Positions 20,106 to 31,080 of a DNA stretch of 64,000 nt are shown piece after piece. The translations under genes and the position numbers were made by a program. Under the pieces are notes generated by a model that was given only the letters and a program-made list of their open reading frames with translations, ran no database searches and was not told the DNA's origin. Source of the stretch: Acanthosepion esculentum (lineage: Eukaryota > Mollusca > Cephalopoda > Sepiida > Sepiidae); NCBI GenBank assembly GCA_964036315.1, contig OZ038496.1:10955535-11019534 (forward strand), in the 5' to 3' direction. Positions within the stretch are counted from its first letter, which is position 1, and each line of letters starts with the position of its first letter.

Positions 20106-21165
20106 TTTGATAATCGGTATCACCCCAAGCAAGGGAGTAATACAGGTAAAACACAAGGAGTTGCGGGGTTTTGACGAATTAAGAATAGAAACAATAATAA
20201 TGAGCAAAAAGACAAGAGAGTAATCAGGAGGACAGTAGATGGCGAGTGACATTGCATTTAATCTTTTGCAGGTTAAGTTATCAGGAAAGCGTGGAGCCGG
20301 AAGGGAGTTCCACAAGCAAGAAGTGCGAGAGAAGAAACTGTTAGCACAGAATTTACGGCTACATCGAGCCAGCTCAATTGTAAATAGATGATATCTTGAT
20401 ACCAGTCTAGCACTGCGTTTAAATTTGTTTAAAAGTCTAGGTACCTTAGCGGAAAGCTCATCCAAACAATTAGCATGAAATTATTTACAAAAAAGACACA
20501 TAGAGGCAACCTTACGTCGGTACGAAAGTGACTGTAGCCCAACCGCCAGATCAGGGCCAATAATATTGCTGATTTTGTTGGGTGGGTTGTGATTCTATCA
20601 AGTAGCTCAAGGCAAATAGCACCGGCAGCAATAGTATTGTGGCAGCAATGTTCTAAGCATGGAAGAATGGTAGACTTATAGATTTGTAAGATTGATTTTG
20701 TAGCGAAAAATTGTTTTGGCCGACATAGTGAACCGACTCTCTTAGCAGCTGGACTTGCAGCGGATCAAATATAGACTTTTAAATTCATATCAGCAGATAA
20801 CCTGCGCTCGTGAAGGCGCAGCGAATCAATTTGCTGAAGGTTTGCATCAACCATGATGATGGAACACAGCGAGTGATCTCACAGATGATTAATGGAAAGA
20901 AATTTAGTTTTGGAGTCGTGAAAATTAACAAGACGTCTTTTGCTCCAAGCAATGACGTACATGAACTCGGTTTGGACATCGGCTGCCATTTTGATCTGCA
21001 AGAATGACAAACCTTACTATCCAGACAGGAGTAAATGGTTTTGCCATCAGCGTTGAGAGCTGATCTCATCAGGATGGTCATTAATGAAAATTAAAAACAA
21101 AATAGGACCAAGGATGGAGCCATGGGGGCGTTAGTTCAGAAGGATCTAGACGAGGGGCCGTTCAA
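20106..21165 (-). pseudogene. Jockey/CR1-like LINE reverse transcriptase relic
   Basis: On the minus strand from about 21,125: GSILGPILFLIFINDHPDEI is the RT block that precedes the active site. A degraded active-site region follows (NADGKTIYSCLD near 21,040, where the family has YADDTTI; the second Asp is Gly). Further on are KTKFLSINHL, MVDANLQQIDSLRL, IYKSTILPCLEHCCHN and the C-terminal SFFSRTSCLWNSLPAPRFPD (near 20,330-20,280). Frames change several times. Copy C of the TAA-tailed LINE joins its 3' side. Assignment to the Jockey/CR1 superfamily is from the LWNSLP ending and RT motifs; the exact clade is not determined. Confidence 0.75.
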
Positions 21166-21166
21166 G

Positions 21167-21167
<1 letters not shown>

Positions 21168-21249
<82 letters not shown>

Positions 21250-21728
21250 AATAAGAATATAAACAGACCACTTTAAGGTTCCATGTAATAAATTATTTCA
21301 CCACAGCCCTTTTAAAGGACCGCGGATCATCAGACTTTACTTCCAAAGGTTGAAACGAAAAATGAAAAGAAATTTACACATTTTTGACGGGCAGTACTAA
21401 GCATATGTAAATCAACGAAGTGAGGAAGTGAGTGGGAGAGAGACATGATTGCATTAGATGTAAAATTTCCTCACTTCGTTGATTTACATATGCTTAGTAC
21501 TGCCCGTCAAATATGTGTAAATTTCTTTTCATTTTTCGTTTCAACATTTGGAAGTAAAGTCTGATGATCCGCGGTCCTTTAAAAGGGCTGTGGTGAAATA
21601 ATTTATTACATGGAACCTAAAGTGGTCTGTTTTTATTTTTATTTAAATTTTTAGCTCTGATTTACATTGAGCTCTCTGGATTTTATCCTCCTTGGGTCTA
21701 CCCTACGGATTACCTCGTTTTTTGTAAA

Positions 21729-21802
<74 letters not shown>
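21168..21802. repeat. PLE-like repeat in head-to-head palindrome, (TA)n at both ends
   Basis: Arms 21,246-21,427 and 21,467-21,647 are inverted copies of about 180 bp with a 39-bp spacer (GAGTGGGAGAGAGACATGAT onward). The right arm is extended by an outer segment to about 21,728 ending near TACGGATTACCTCG. (TA)n tracts lie at 21,168-21,246 and 21,731-21,802. Each arm carries CTGATGATCCGC, then a self-complementary stem (CCGCGG with CTGTGG) and TGAAATAA. A single copy of the same repeat sits at 57,480-57,780. Inverted terminal-repeat arrangements are usual for Penelope-like elements. Confidence 0.7.
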
Positions 21803-21804
<2 letters not shown>

Positions 21805-21964
21805 AAAATATATTTCTACGTTATCTATCCACACACATACACATACACACACACATACACACACGCACACACAGATAGATTGATTAATAGATAGATAGAT
21901 AGATAGATAGATAAACAGACAGACAGACAGACATACAGGCAGATAGATATGTGTGTATGTCTGT

Positions 21965-22120
21965 CGGTGGGAGGTGAGCTAATGTTCATCTGCTCGGAAT
22001 AGAGCAATCAGCGAACCAAGTTCGAATTCCTGTCACGAACGTTGCATTCACTATCGCGCAAATACCCTTGCAAAATGGGTCTTTTCCCACTAGCTATGGA
22101 AAAGAAGGACTATGAATTAA
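21965..22120 (+). mobile_element. tRNA-headed SINE fragment
   Basis: A tRNA-like block ending AAGTTCGAATTCCTGTC (B box) is followed by ATTCACTATCGCGCAAATAC and a diverged form of the AGCTATGG tail. (GATA)n precedes it at 21,872-21,945. Confidence 0.5.
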
Positions 22121-22835
22121 AATCAAATATTCTTGGGTATGAAATTTGCCACATGATCTTATGAATAACCTACTTATTCTGGAAACCGTAGAAGCAACTC
22201 CACTCGTGTTGAGTGTCTGTGTCTCCATACCCCAAAGCTGAAGTCTACGGGACTTATTTTTAGAAATCAATTTTATTATTTCTTAGATTTTCCGTAGTAA
22301 AATCTATGAATATTAAATAAAATAAGAGGTAGATTTATTAAAAATTATTTATTTATAAACATTGTTATCTTTTTAAAAATTATTAAAAATTAATCTGCAG
22401 ACAATTTCTGTGTAAATGTGGTGACGTCTGCTTTTTCTCATTTTTTTGTGAAGGAAAGAAAAAAAAGGAACTTTGATTTATTTATATCTGGAATTTGCTT
22501 CGCCTCCTTTTAGGGTGCTGACTGTATATATATTTCGTAGTGCTAAAATTAAATTTATCTTTATATATCTATCTTTCTTTTACTTTTATCGCTCTACTGT
22601 ACAGGATCGTCATATATTTCTGTCGGCATACAAATCACTCTTTCTCTACATTCATTTGTGAACATTTTTGTATTTGGTGACTTTAGTGATTATAACGTAG
22701 GTTCCCTGTAACTTTTCTATAAATATTTTCATGGTACTTGTTCAGATGATCTTTTCTCTATGATAGCTAGACTTTATGAATAAGTGCAGTAATTTATTGA
22801 TATCACGGTCTTATAATTTCACTGTTGAAATACTT
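22121..22835. other. No recognised feature
   Basis: AT-rich, no convincing coding sequence. Confidence 0.45.
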
Positions 22836-22839
22836 ATAT

Positions 22840-22990
22840 GTAACCGTAATTTCTATGTGAACTGTTCCTCCGATTGAACTTCTCGTTTGTGGAACTCTCT
22901 TCCAGATTCTTGCTCCCCGGTCAACTTTCTTCTAAAAAGATGTATATGAAATATCAATCGTTATCTTTGGACTCATTAAATCCTCTTCCC
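22840..22990 (+). pseudogene. Jockey/CR1-like LINE C-terminal fragment
   Basis: TGGAACTCTCTTCCAGATTC encodes the WNSLPDS block of the ORF2 C terminus, followed by CSPVNFLLKRCI-like residues. Comparable fragments lie at 33.9 and 54.8 kb. Confidence 0.6.
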
Positions 22991-23149
22991 TCTCGCCAAT
23001 AATGTTTTTCTCATAATCTGTTGTTGATATATTTCGGGATATCAAACACTATGGCTTATTTAATCCCGAAATTTACTTTTAATCCCGAAATCTACGTATT
23101 TTGTATGCAGTTTTATTATTATGATTTTTATTTTGGAGATACTAATGTT

Positions 23150-23590
23150 TATATGGGAACGTGTGGTGAGAACGTTCGTATTCTGTTTATGAGACCGGGG
23201 TTCGACTCTCACCATGGTCGATTTGTCAGGAAGGAGACTTCCTGATGTTATCGATCGGACTGGATGAGGTCGATCTCAGCGTTCGGCAACTTTGGAAATT
23301 GCCTGAAAACCATACCACGGGTTAACCCAAGCTTTGTTTGTGAAAAGAGAAGATGGAACCCTTTGGGGACGTCGATAGCTGTGCGAAGTCATCGTGGCCG
23401 AGGGCTTGAGCGTGGTGGCCTTGTTCAAATTGTTGATCACGCTAGATAACACGCTCTTTCCCAGAACTGTAACTAAGATCTACATAGCATAGTTGCAGTA
23501 TAAACCACAGATTTTCTCCGTGGGTGTTGAACAAATATAAATGTGCCTGAGTAAGCGTCTGCAATAGGGACTTACTAACCGCCCTAGTAA
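23150..23590 (+). mobile_element. tRNA-derived SINE, second family
   Basis: TGTGGTGAGAACGTTCGTAT followed by GGGGTTCGACTCTC forms a tRNA-like head with a B box. The body (GACTTCCTGATGTTATCGAT, CATACCACGGGTTAACCC, CACGCTCTTTCCCAGAACTG, GCATAGTTGCAGTATAAA) matches the minus-strand copy at 29,130-29,505 almost end to end. Confidence 0.7.
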
Positions 23591-23689
23591 ACGGAAATTT
23601 TCGAATACAAGTGTCCAGCTATACATGCATACTAATGTTTTGGTAATACAATTAATCTAATTAACCAATAGTTGTGGATAGAACAGGCA

Positions 23690-23925
23690 GTTGCATACCG
23701 TTCCCAATTTTATTTGCGCGTAAGTGAATATAACGAACCTAACTGGAATTGGAACACGGCTTTGTAAAAATTCCGAGCCAATACCCATTACACCACCCGC
23801 ACATCCATGTTTACAGCACCTGGTCTTCCGAATCGGTCACTTATCTACGTACTGACCAGGCTCGACATTATGTCATTGATCGTATGGGGACAGGTGATTC
23901 AACGTTATGTCTCCGTAAGCCTTCT
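23690..23925 (-). mobile_element. SINE with 5S rRNA-derived head
   Basis: Minus strand: 23,922-23,814 aligns with most of a 5S rRNA gene (CATACGATCAATGACATAAT, then CTGGTCAGTACGTAGATAAG and CCAGGTGCTGTAAACATGG). It is followed by a tRNA-like block starting GTGGTGTAATGGGTATTGG and ending GTGTTCCAATTCCAG, then TTCACTTACGCGCAAATA, after which the tail is lost. Just outside, 23,938-23,975 resembles the 3' end of the LINE at 54.95 kb. Confidence 0.75.
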
Positions 23926-24510
23926 CATATTCTCTCAGTAACCCCTTGCGTCTTAATGACTTTGTCTCCTTACTTGGGGTCAAATGATAAAGAATGAGTT
24001 CCCGATAAACAATTGTAAGGAAGACATTTCCGAACTTTTTGTTTTCTTCTAGCCAAATGAAATTAGGAAGAGAGATGGTCGAAATCTGCAGTTTCTCTTC
24101 AACAGAAAAGAAGATTGCGATAAAAAGAAAACAGAATTTTGTCAACAAGACGAAATTCAAAAATGAAAACGATTCTTCACACCCAAATAGAACCGATGTC
24201 CGTCATCAAAAGACGAACGCAATATTCGTCAAAATTTATTCGGTTCATTAAGTACTTAAATTTTGATTAGCCTTTTATTCAGGATCTATTGTCTCTTTTT
24301 AGAACCAAATTTATAAAATCATTTTGGTAAGATATATGATAAATATTACACAGTTATTGGGTCTGCCAAGTAATCTCTTCACTTACTAAGCATAAAACCT
24401 ATTTAATAAACAAGGTGAAAACATTTAATATACCAAATATACTAAAACAGGAAGAAGTTAGACAAACTAAATAGTAAAATGCTTTTTTGTAATCACCTAG
24501 AATTGACCTA
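23926..24510. other. No recognised gene
   Basis: Apart from a possible LINE 3' trace at 23,938-23,975, AT-rich sequence with no recognised feature. Confidence 0.45.
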
Positions 24511-24511
24511 T

Positions 24512-24870
24512 AATTGAAGTTAAGCAATGTCGAGTCTGTCTGGTATATAGATGGGTGATCGCTTGTGGATACCAGGTGCTGTAAACTTGGATGTTGCTGT
24601 GGTGAAATGGAAATTTTTAATCGGGGATACGAGTTCCAATTCCACTTCGGTTCGTTCTATTCACTTACACGCAAATACTCTTAGGAAAATTATGAATCCA
24701 CCTCATCTCTCCCCAGCTATGGGTTAATTAGTAAGAATTGTATAACTAAACCATTATTATCACCAAACACGTTTCTCACATTCAAAATATTTTCTGCCAT
24801 TAAATAACCTTCAAATGGTTGGTAAGTCGTAAAAACTGAATCAATTATTGGATCATTCAGTGTCCAATGG
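24512..24870 (+). mobile_element. SINE with 5S rRNA-derived head, tRNA-like middle and full tail
   Basis: 5S part 24,515-24,595: TGAAGTTAAGCAATGTCGAG, TAGATGGGTGATCGCTTG, CCAGGTGCTGTAAACTTGG. tRNA-like part: GTGGTGAAATGG, with GAGTTCCAATTCCACTTCGG near 24,630. The tail starts CCCCAGCTATGGGTTAATTA (24,712) and runs through ATTAAATAACCTTCAAATGG to about 24,870. It begins at about nt 45 of 5S, so the 5' part of the head is missing. Confidence 0.8.
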
Positions 24871-25122
24871 TAGATTATTGTTTTTTTTTTCTGAGGATGT
24901 TATTCATTTTCATTTTATTTCAAAGGAGCTGTTTAACATCATTCTTTCTAAAGAAAACAGGTTGAATTAAATGATAAATATTTGCATTTGATTTCATATA
25001 AATTGTTGGTTTGTTTAGCGGCATATCAACATTTTATGGGGCATTTAATGCCAAAATATAATTTTGAGGGATCATTTGTAATTTCTTTCACAAAAACGTA
25101 TTTCTGGTTTTAGCGTTTTCTG

Positions 25123-25124
<2 letters not shown>

Positions 25125-25202
<78 letters not shown>

Positions 25203-25254
25203 AGCGTGTGTCTGGGTATATATATATATACAAATATATATATATATATATGCT
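25125..25254. repeat. (TA)n(GT)n microsatellite
   Basis: Pure TA from 25,125 to 25,189, a GT run, then further TA. Confidence 0.9.
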
Positions 25255-25640
25255 GATTTTTCTTTTGGTCACGTGGTTTTGGTCTTTGTTTATAGACTAT
25301 AAGTATACCGTTCATTTTTACATTTTTAGCCAGCTTTCCCTGATGATCCGCTTAGGTGAAAACTTGGTAGGTTTGTCTGGCTCTCTAGGTTTAACTAGGT
25401 CTGCTCTACTTACTGTATTGAGCAAGTTATTTAGTTATTTTGCGTACTCGTATCGGTTTTTTTTCTTTGGGATTTGAACCTGCATGCTGAACGATTGTTT
25501 TCGACAGGCGTTCATCTTCTCGGCTCTTTCTTTTTTTATACCTTTTTTTCCCTCGATATTGATTTGATTCTTTTCAAATCAAGAAGCCGAAGGTTTTCCG
25601 AAACGAGTGTAGTTACTTATACTTATAAGATTACTACTAC
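25255..25640 (+). repeat. PLE-like dispersed repeat
   Basis: TTTGGTCACGTGGTTTTGG, CTGATGATCCGCTTAGGTGA, GGTAGGTTTGTCTGGCTC and GAACGATTGTTTTCGAC match, in inverted orientation, the repeat at 47,965-48,900. It ends in (TAC)n/(TA)n from 25,629. Confidence 0.6.
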
Positions 25641-25646
25641 TACTAC

Positions 25647-25712
<66 letters not shown>
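25641..25712. repeat. (TA)n microsatellite
   Basis: TA tract following the PLE-like repeat. Confidence 0.9.
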
Positions 25713-25718
<6 letters not shown>

Positions 25719-25757
25719 CCACTAAAGGACTTTATCATATATCGTTTTCATCGCAAA

Positions 25758-26623
25758 GAAAGAAAGAAAGAAAGAAAGAATGAAGGAAAGAAAGAAAGGA
25801 TTATTTTTGTACGTAAAGAAGGGGAAGGTGATGAAAACATAAATAATTGTTTGTTTTTTTAGGCGATTGACAGTGAGTGTTGGAGAAAGGTCGGTTAATT
25901 AATAAAGCACTAACTGATGTGTTCACGAATGAGAAAAACATCGAAGTGACCTTAGTTATTTATTTATTTATTTATTTATTTATTTTTCCCCGAGCTGGAA
26001 TTGGAATTGTAACTGAAGTACATGCTTGTTTAATTGTTGCACAAATAAACATTTTCTAATGAGCTCTGCATTTGGAATCAACACCTAGAAGTAAATGATA
26101 ACAATAATAATAAGAAGAAGAAGAAGAAGAAGAAGAAGGAGGAGGAGGAGAAGAAAAAGGAGGAGGATGGGAGTAGGAGGAGAAGAAAAAGGAGGAGGAG
26201 GAGGAGGAGGAGGAGGTGGAGGAGAAGAAGGCGAATTAAATGGTAATTTGATTGTTCATTTGTTTTTGCTGTGTCCTGGTTTCTCATTGAAGCTGAGGTT
26301 AATCTGGCGAATAATGATAACAAAAAAAGTACATTTCTTTTAAGTGACAGAAATAATTTATATTTTAAGTGGAATTACTTATTCTTCTTCTTCTTCTCCT
26401 CCTCCTCCTCCTCTTCTTCTTCTATTTTTCCTTGAACCTTCTTGTTTCTTTCGGCCCTAAATTCCTACTACAAAAAAAAAATCCAAATTACTTCTTCTTC
26501 TTCCTCATTTTGTTGTTGTGGTTGTTCTGCTTCTTGTTTTGTTTCTCTTTCCTCTTCCTTATTCCTCTTCCTCTTACTCTTGTTCTTTTCGTTGTTGTTG
26601 CTGTTTTCTTCTTCTTCTTCTTC

Positions 26624-26661
<38 letters not shown>

Positions 26662-26665
26662 GTTA
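25758..26665. repeat. Cluster of tri- and tetranucleotide tracts
   Basis: (GAAA)n 25,757-25,800; (TTTA)n 25,955-25,985; a purine tract of GAA/GGA units 26,112-26,232; pyrimidine tracts TTC/TCC at 26,380-26,425 and TTC-rich segments at 26,490-26,625; (ATT)n 26,625-26,661. Open frames here are low-complexity translations and not genes. Confidence 0.85.
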
Positions 26666-27250
26666 AAATCTTCATCAAGGAATATATCGACGGAAAAGAA
26701 TAGCAGAAGAAGGTGAGTGAGGGAAACGTCGGTATAAGGACCTCAATGTCACTACACGGACAATGCGAAAAGACAGAAAGACGTAATGTCCCTCGTCTTA
26801 GCTGTCAAGAGGCGAGCTGATTTGTCAAAAGATCTTTTGGTGGTCGTTCAAAACTACGACCTCTACACAAATTGTCCTTAAGTGTATCTACCATTTTGTG
26901 GAGTCAGATATGTGCAGATTATATTAGAAGACGATTGAAAAATTGCACCATATCGTGGGTCCGTGCGAAACGCTTGTTAGGCGGGGTAACGATAACATGC
27001 GCAAAATGTTCAGTGGTTACATACAGGAAAAATATTTTGACTTGAACGGGAAGTTTTGCTACCACAAACTGTTATTGGACTTTTAATTATTTTTTACTCA
27101 CTTGAACTCAGGCAAAAATGTCACTAAGACTCAAGGGGGCTAGAAAAGTGAAAAGATTTTAGAAGTAACCGGAAACATAATTGTATACAGGGAACAAGGG
27201 ATAAACTTCTACTCCTGTTTAAATGACCGAGGAGGAGTGTGAATCGAACG
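26666..27250. other. No recognised feature
   Basis: Moderate GC, no repeat match in the window, no convincing ORF. Confidence 0.45.
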
Positions 27251-27254
27251 ATAG

Positions 27255-27705
27255 AATCCAAAACGACTAACGTCTTCAATATACTTTTGTGATATCAAAG
27301 AATACTCGTTGTCACTTTGGTAAAGGCTCGTTGTAGTAGAGACTTTGTAATCGCAGATACAACTACAGTAACGCCGTTGAACAATACTGGTGCGAGACGC
27401 CTTCGAATAACACTCGCACTAATAGTACTTGTTCGATAATACGCGCTTGAAAAGTAATCCGTATAGTGATCCGAATAGAGAAATACTATAGTGAATAGAT
27501 TACAGAATAGCGCTCCGTATAGTAATAGAGGATAGAGTAGAAATGCGGTCCGAATTAGATATCCTGGGATTTCCTACTTATGCGTTTCTTCCATGGTCAC
27601 GTGATCCACTTAATTAAATAATGGGATCGCCTGTGTTTGTTCTCGGGCGATCTATGTTCACATTCCTGTGTCAGCAGCGACACTTTATTCTCATATAAGA
27701 GTTTT
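27255..27705 (+). repeat. LTR-like ~600-bp dispersed repeat
   Basis: TTTTGTGATATCAAAGAATA at the left, GAGACTTTGTAATCGCAGAT, CGCCGTTGAACAATACTGG, GGGATCGCCTGTGTTTGTTC and GACACTTTATTCTCATATAA at the right. A second copy follows within 200 bp in the same orientation. Confidence 0.75.
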
Positions 27706-27864
27706 CACACTTAGAATCTATGTTTTCAGAACTAAATCTTGAGAAAACGTGTCAAACTAATAGATTTATAGAGAGTCTCTTGTAAAATATTTGGGACATT
27801 TTTACACCTGAATAAGAAAAGATCATATTTATTTGTTTTTCCGTTTTTCATAATATTTTCCTTT

Positions 27865-28480
27865 TTTGTGATGTCAAAACGACTAACGGCTTTGATATAC
27901 TTTTGTGATGCCATCGAATACTCGTTGCCACTTTCGTAATTGTTCGTTGTAGTAGAGACTTTGTAATCGCAGATACAACGATAGTACGCCGTTGAACAAT
28001 ACTGGTGTCAGACGCCTTCGAATATCACTCGTACTAATCGTACTTGTTCGATAATTCTCGCTCGAACAGTGTTGTGATGAAGTAAATGGTTAAGTAATAA
28101 CAAAACCAGGTTTGTCCTTCTAATCTTATAGTAAGCGGAATAGTCTAACAAAGACTTTTACAGGGAGGAGACCACAAAAAACAGTAACCCGTATTGTGAT
28201 CTGAATAGAGAAATATTTTAGGGAAGAGAGTAGAGAATAGCAGTCAATATAGCAATAGAGGAAAGTCGAGAAATCGAGATCAGAAGAGTAATAGATGATA
28301 GAATAGAGATGCGATCCTTTAGACGTCACACGTCTTCGTATATATGCGTTTCCTCTATGGTCACGTGGTTTATTAATTTAATAATGGGATCGCCTGGGCT
28401 TGCTCACTGGCGATCTAGGTTCAAACCCAAGTGTCGGCAGCGGCGATTCCTGTATAACAGATACACAAGTCTGATATTAC
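27865..28480 (+). repeat. LTR-like ~600-bp dispersed repeat with ~110-bp insertion
   Basis: Same marker blocks as the previous copy. About 110 bp between 28,074 and 28,190 (GTTGTGATGAAGTAAATGG onward) is extra. Near 28,386-28,425 the 7-bp stem GATCGCC/GGCGATC precedes GGTTCAAACCC, a perfect Pol III B box, so a tRNA-related origin for this part is possible. Confidence 0.75.
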
Positions 28481-29125
28481 GGTGTTTGATAAAGTGAAGG
28501 GAAAGCATTAATTTGGTGATACTGCTCACTGTGAAGATCAAAATCTTGTCAAGAAACATCAGCAAATAAACATTGATGTTACGGTTGTGAGTTATCGGCA
28601 TTATCGTAGACCCCACCACCCATCTTTGGTGCATCAATCGCCATTTCTAGAACTTTGATCCTTAACTTGAAAATGCTTGGAATCAATCTCTAAGTTTCAT
28701 CCCAGCAGAAATCGGCATTAAGAGGTACTAAGAACATCCTGCCAGAAGTACTCTGTCAGAGGTCAGAGGTCAAATTGACTTGATAGAGTACACGAATCTT
28801 GATACTCCAGTATCACGTGTTAATCTGAGACGTAAGCAAAAATGTTAATATAAAACACAGTGTAGACCAATATTCGTACGAGAAAGTTAACTGTAAGAAA
28901 TTGATATGAACACAAAGCAGACCCGGTTAATTATCAGAACATACCTTGAATTTGAGACATTAAAACAAATTCGTTACTTAAACACCGAAAACTAAAATCT
29001 GATATCTTGTAAAACATCACAATAAAAAAATGAAAGCCAAGGTCTTCTATACAAATTAGATAAATGAATACACTTAAAAAAAATAAATATAAAATATAGC
29101 TGTCCACCCATCTACAACAGTGGTT
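28481..29125. other. No recognised feature
   Basis: AT-rich; a short direct repeat GTCAGAGGTCAGAGGTCAAA at 28,757-28,776. No gene recognised. Confidence 0.45.
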
Positions 29126-29129
29126 AGGC

Positions 29130-29505
29130 AATCCCTATTGCAGAGGCTTGCTCAGGCGCATTTGTGTTTATTCAACAACCACAGAACCCACGTATGTTTT
29201 ATACTGCAACTATGCTGAGCAGATCTTAGTTACAGATTCTGGGAAAGAGCGTGTTATCTAGCATGATCAACAACATGAACATGGCCAGAAAGCTCCAGCC
29301 CTCGGTTACGATGACTTGGGTTCTGTCTGCACAATTTCATTCTAAAGGCTTGCGTCAACCCGTGGTATGGTTTGCAGGCACTTTCCAAAGGTGCCGCACG
29401 CTGGCATCGACCTCTCCAGTCCGATAACATCAGGAAGTATTCTTCCTGATAAATCAACCATGGTCAGAAGGCGAACATTCTAATCCTTCGGCCACATGCC
29501 CCATA
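29130..29505 (-). mobile_element. tRNA-derived SINE, second family
   Basis: Minus-strand copy of the element at 23,150-23,590. The head reads ATGTGGCCGAAGGATTAGAA (A-box-like); the anticodon and B-box region is partly deleted, joining ATGTTCGCCTTCTGACCATG. The body carries CATACCACGGGTTGACGC and GAGCGTGTTATCTAGC (plus-strand order reversed). Confidence 0.65.
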
Positions 29506-29666
29506 TACTTAAAAACAATAACTTAAAACAAAATAAAGAAAACTGATTGGTTAAACATCTCACCTCGCAGAGTCATCTTTTAGATAAACAATATAGATTC
29601 CGCTTTTCTTGATCAACAGTTGGTGTTATTACTGAAGGAGTCTGTCAACCATTAGATGAGAATTGT

Positions 29667-30010
29667 AAACTATTTACATTATTCGGACTATCGCATAGTG
29701 GATAAAGGCGTTAGTTAGATCCAGTGACAGCACCCAAAGAGAGTGAGTTCAATAGCCGGTTAAGGCAGTGGAAAACTTGGAGAGGGGAATTAACAGGAGA
29801 TAACTGATAACTGACATCCATTAAAACATGGCACGTGGAACTGGAACAGTCTACCCCAGTGAGCGAAATAAAGGGTTTAGTTCGACACTCCAACCACCTG
29901 AAGAAGGCCGGAGCGTACAACGGCCGAAATGTAATAAATATGGCGACAAAGATGGGTACAATAGTTCGAATAATGTAAATAGTGTACATAATACCTCATC
30001 TCAGAAATAC
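29667..30010 (+). mobile_element. PLE 3' tail with hammerhead-like core
   Basis: ATAGTGGATAAAGGCGTTAG, GGGAATTAACAGGAGATAAC, TCTACCCCAGTGAGCGAAAT, then CTGAAGA-A-GGCCG...CGGCC-GAAA (29,898-29,929) and ATGGCGACAAAGATGGGTAC. The terminal block ATAGTTCGAATAATGTAAAT (29,961-29,980) is repeated in inverted form at 29,667-29,693. Same family as the GIY-YIG relics at 34 and 46 kb. Confidence 0.8.
29898..29929 (+). ncRNA. Hammerhead-like core (PLE tail)
   Basis: CTGAAGA, one unpaired A, stem GGCCG/CGGCC around a 10-nt loop, then GAAA. A canonical hammerhead has no extra base between GA and stem II. Stem III and the cleavage triplet are unclear in this copy (GAAATGTAATAA). Confidence 0.4.
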
Positions 30011-30189
30011 AGACAGAGAATTGTAAAGCTCGGATTCTTGACTTGGGTATCTTGAATGCATTTGACATACTGGTAGAATTCACAAGAGGAAAGGATAAGG
30101 TATTTCTAGACGATTTTTAAAGAAATTCATCTTTTTTCAATCAAATCAGTAAATGAATGTTATCTTGAATGGCCACTCTTCTATATCTT

Positions 30190-30500
30190 TTTTATATTGA
30201 TACCGGTATTCCCTAGAACTACGTCGTTCTTAATTTTCATCAATGACTTCCTCATATCAGTTTTCAACTCGGCACCTATGCTGATGACACAGCGATTCAC
30301 TCTGGTCTTAACAGGAAGACTGGTCGTTACATTAAGAGCAAATTTACAGCTGATCTCAAAAATTGCCTACAATCTGGTGTTAACTGGGGAAAACAATGAT
30401 TTATATCCTCCAAAACGAAACTATTCTCTTTTTATCGACTGAGAGAAGCCTTTTTACCATATATCATCATGGCTGAAGCACCTCTCCAAAATACTGACTA
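30190..30500 (+). pseudogene. LINE reverse transcriptase relic with intact YADD motif
   Basis: SFLIFINDFLI (30,223-30,255) is the RT block before the active site. After a one-base frame change, APYADDTAIHSGLN (about 30,270-30,312) contains the RT catalytic Tyr-Ala-Asp-Asp. Downstream come LKNCLQSGVNWGKQ, SSKTKLFSFYRLREAFLPYI and MAEAPLQNTD. Order and spacing match Jockey/CR1-type reverse transcriptases, as in the relic at 20.1-21.2 kb. Frameshifts and missing flanks make it non-functional. Confidence 0.75.
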
Positions 30501-30829
30501 ATAATTATCGAATAAAAAACGAAATAAAATGAAATAATCATTCATAATTATGAGTGTGGACAGATAAGTGTATACAATAACTATAAAATAACCACTTTCC
30601 AGCCCATAATGAGTTCTAAGCAACAGCTGATAGAATAATTTAAAAACAACGTCTCCGCCTATTCCATAACAGATAGAATAACACAATTAAGACATTAACT
30701 GATGCCCCTAGCCAAACAACCCAGTAACAAACATATATAATTAGATGAGATACTCTCCAACACTTGGGGCACAAAATTGTATTCAATCATGACACCGACC
30801 ATTGCCATTCAGTATTGAACTCTTTGTTC

Positions 30830-30830
<1 letters not shown>
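30501..30830. other. No recognised feature
   Basis: AT-rich, nothing recognised. Confidence 0.45.
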
Positions 30831-30884
<54 letters not shown>

Positions 30885-31080
30885 TTGGCAGCAACTTTTC
30901 TTTTAAACGTGTTGTGTTGAATGTCAAAGAAAACATAGTCCTGCATATTCTTTTTTGAATTTTCTCATATTTTCTAATGAGACTTTTTATTTGAAAATTA
31001 TATCGAAATAAATATTGTCCGTAAGATAACCGAGTACTTTCGAACATCATTGTTCATCTTCAGGGTCAAACTTTTTAACA
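30831..31080 (-). repeat. (TA)n(GT)n joined to a second PLE-like repeat family
   Basis: Minus strand: CTGAAGATGAACAATGATGT then TCGAAAGTACTCGG, AATATTTATTTCGATATAAT and a short peptide-like frame (YEKIQKRICRTMFSLTFN, 31,000-30,900) ending at LLPNYT, immediately followed by (CA)n(TA)n. The copy at 49,022-49,200 has the same order and the same (TA)n border. Confidence 0.6.

Noticed and set aside
25343..25370. CTGATGATCCGCTTAGGTGAAAAC as a true hammerhead ribozyme
   Set aside because: Stem II would be only two base pairs with a U-U mismatch at its base, and stems I and III are not found; noted only as a hammerhead-like motif.
26078..26716. Leu-, Arg- or Gly-rich open frames
   Set aside because: Translations of purine and pyrimidine triplet repeats; no domain or composition typical of a gene.
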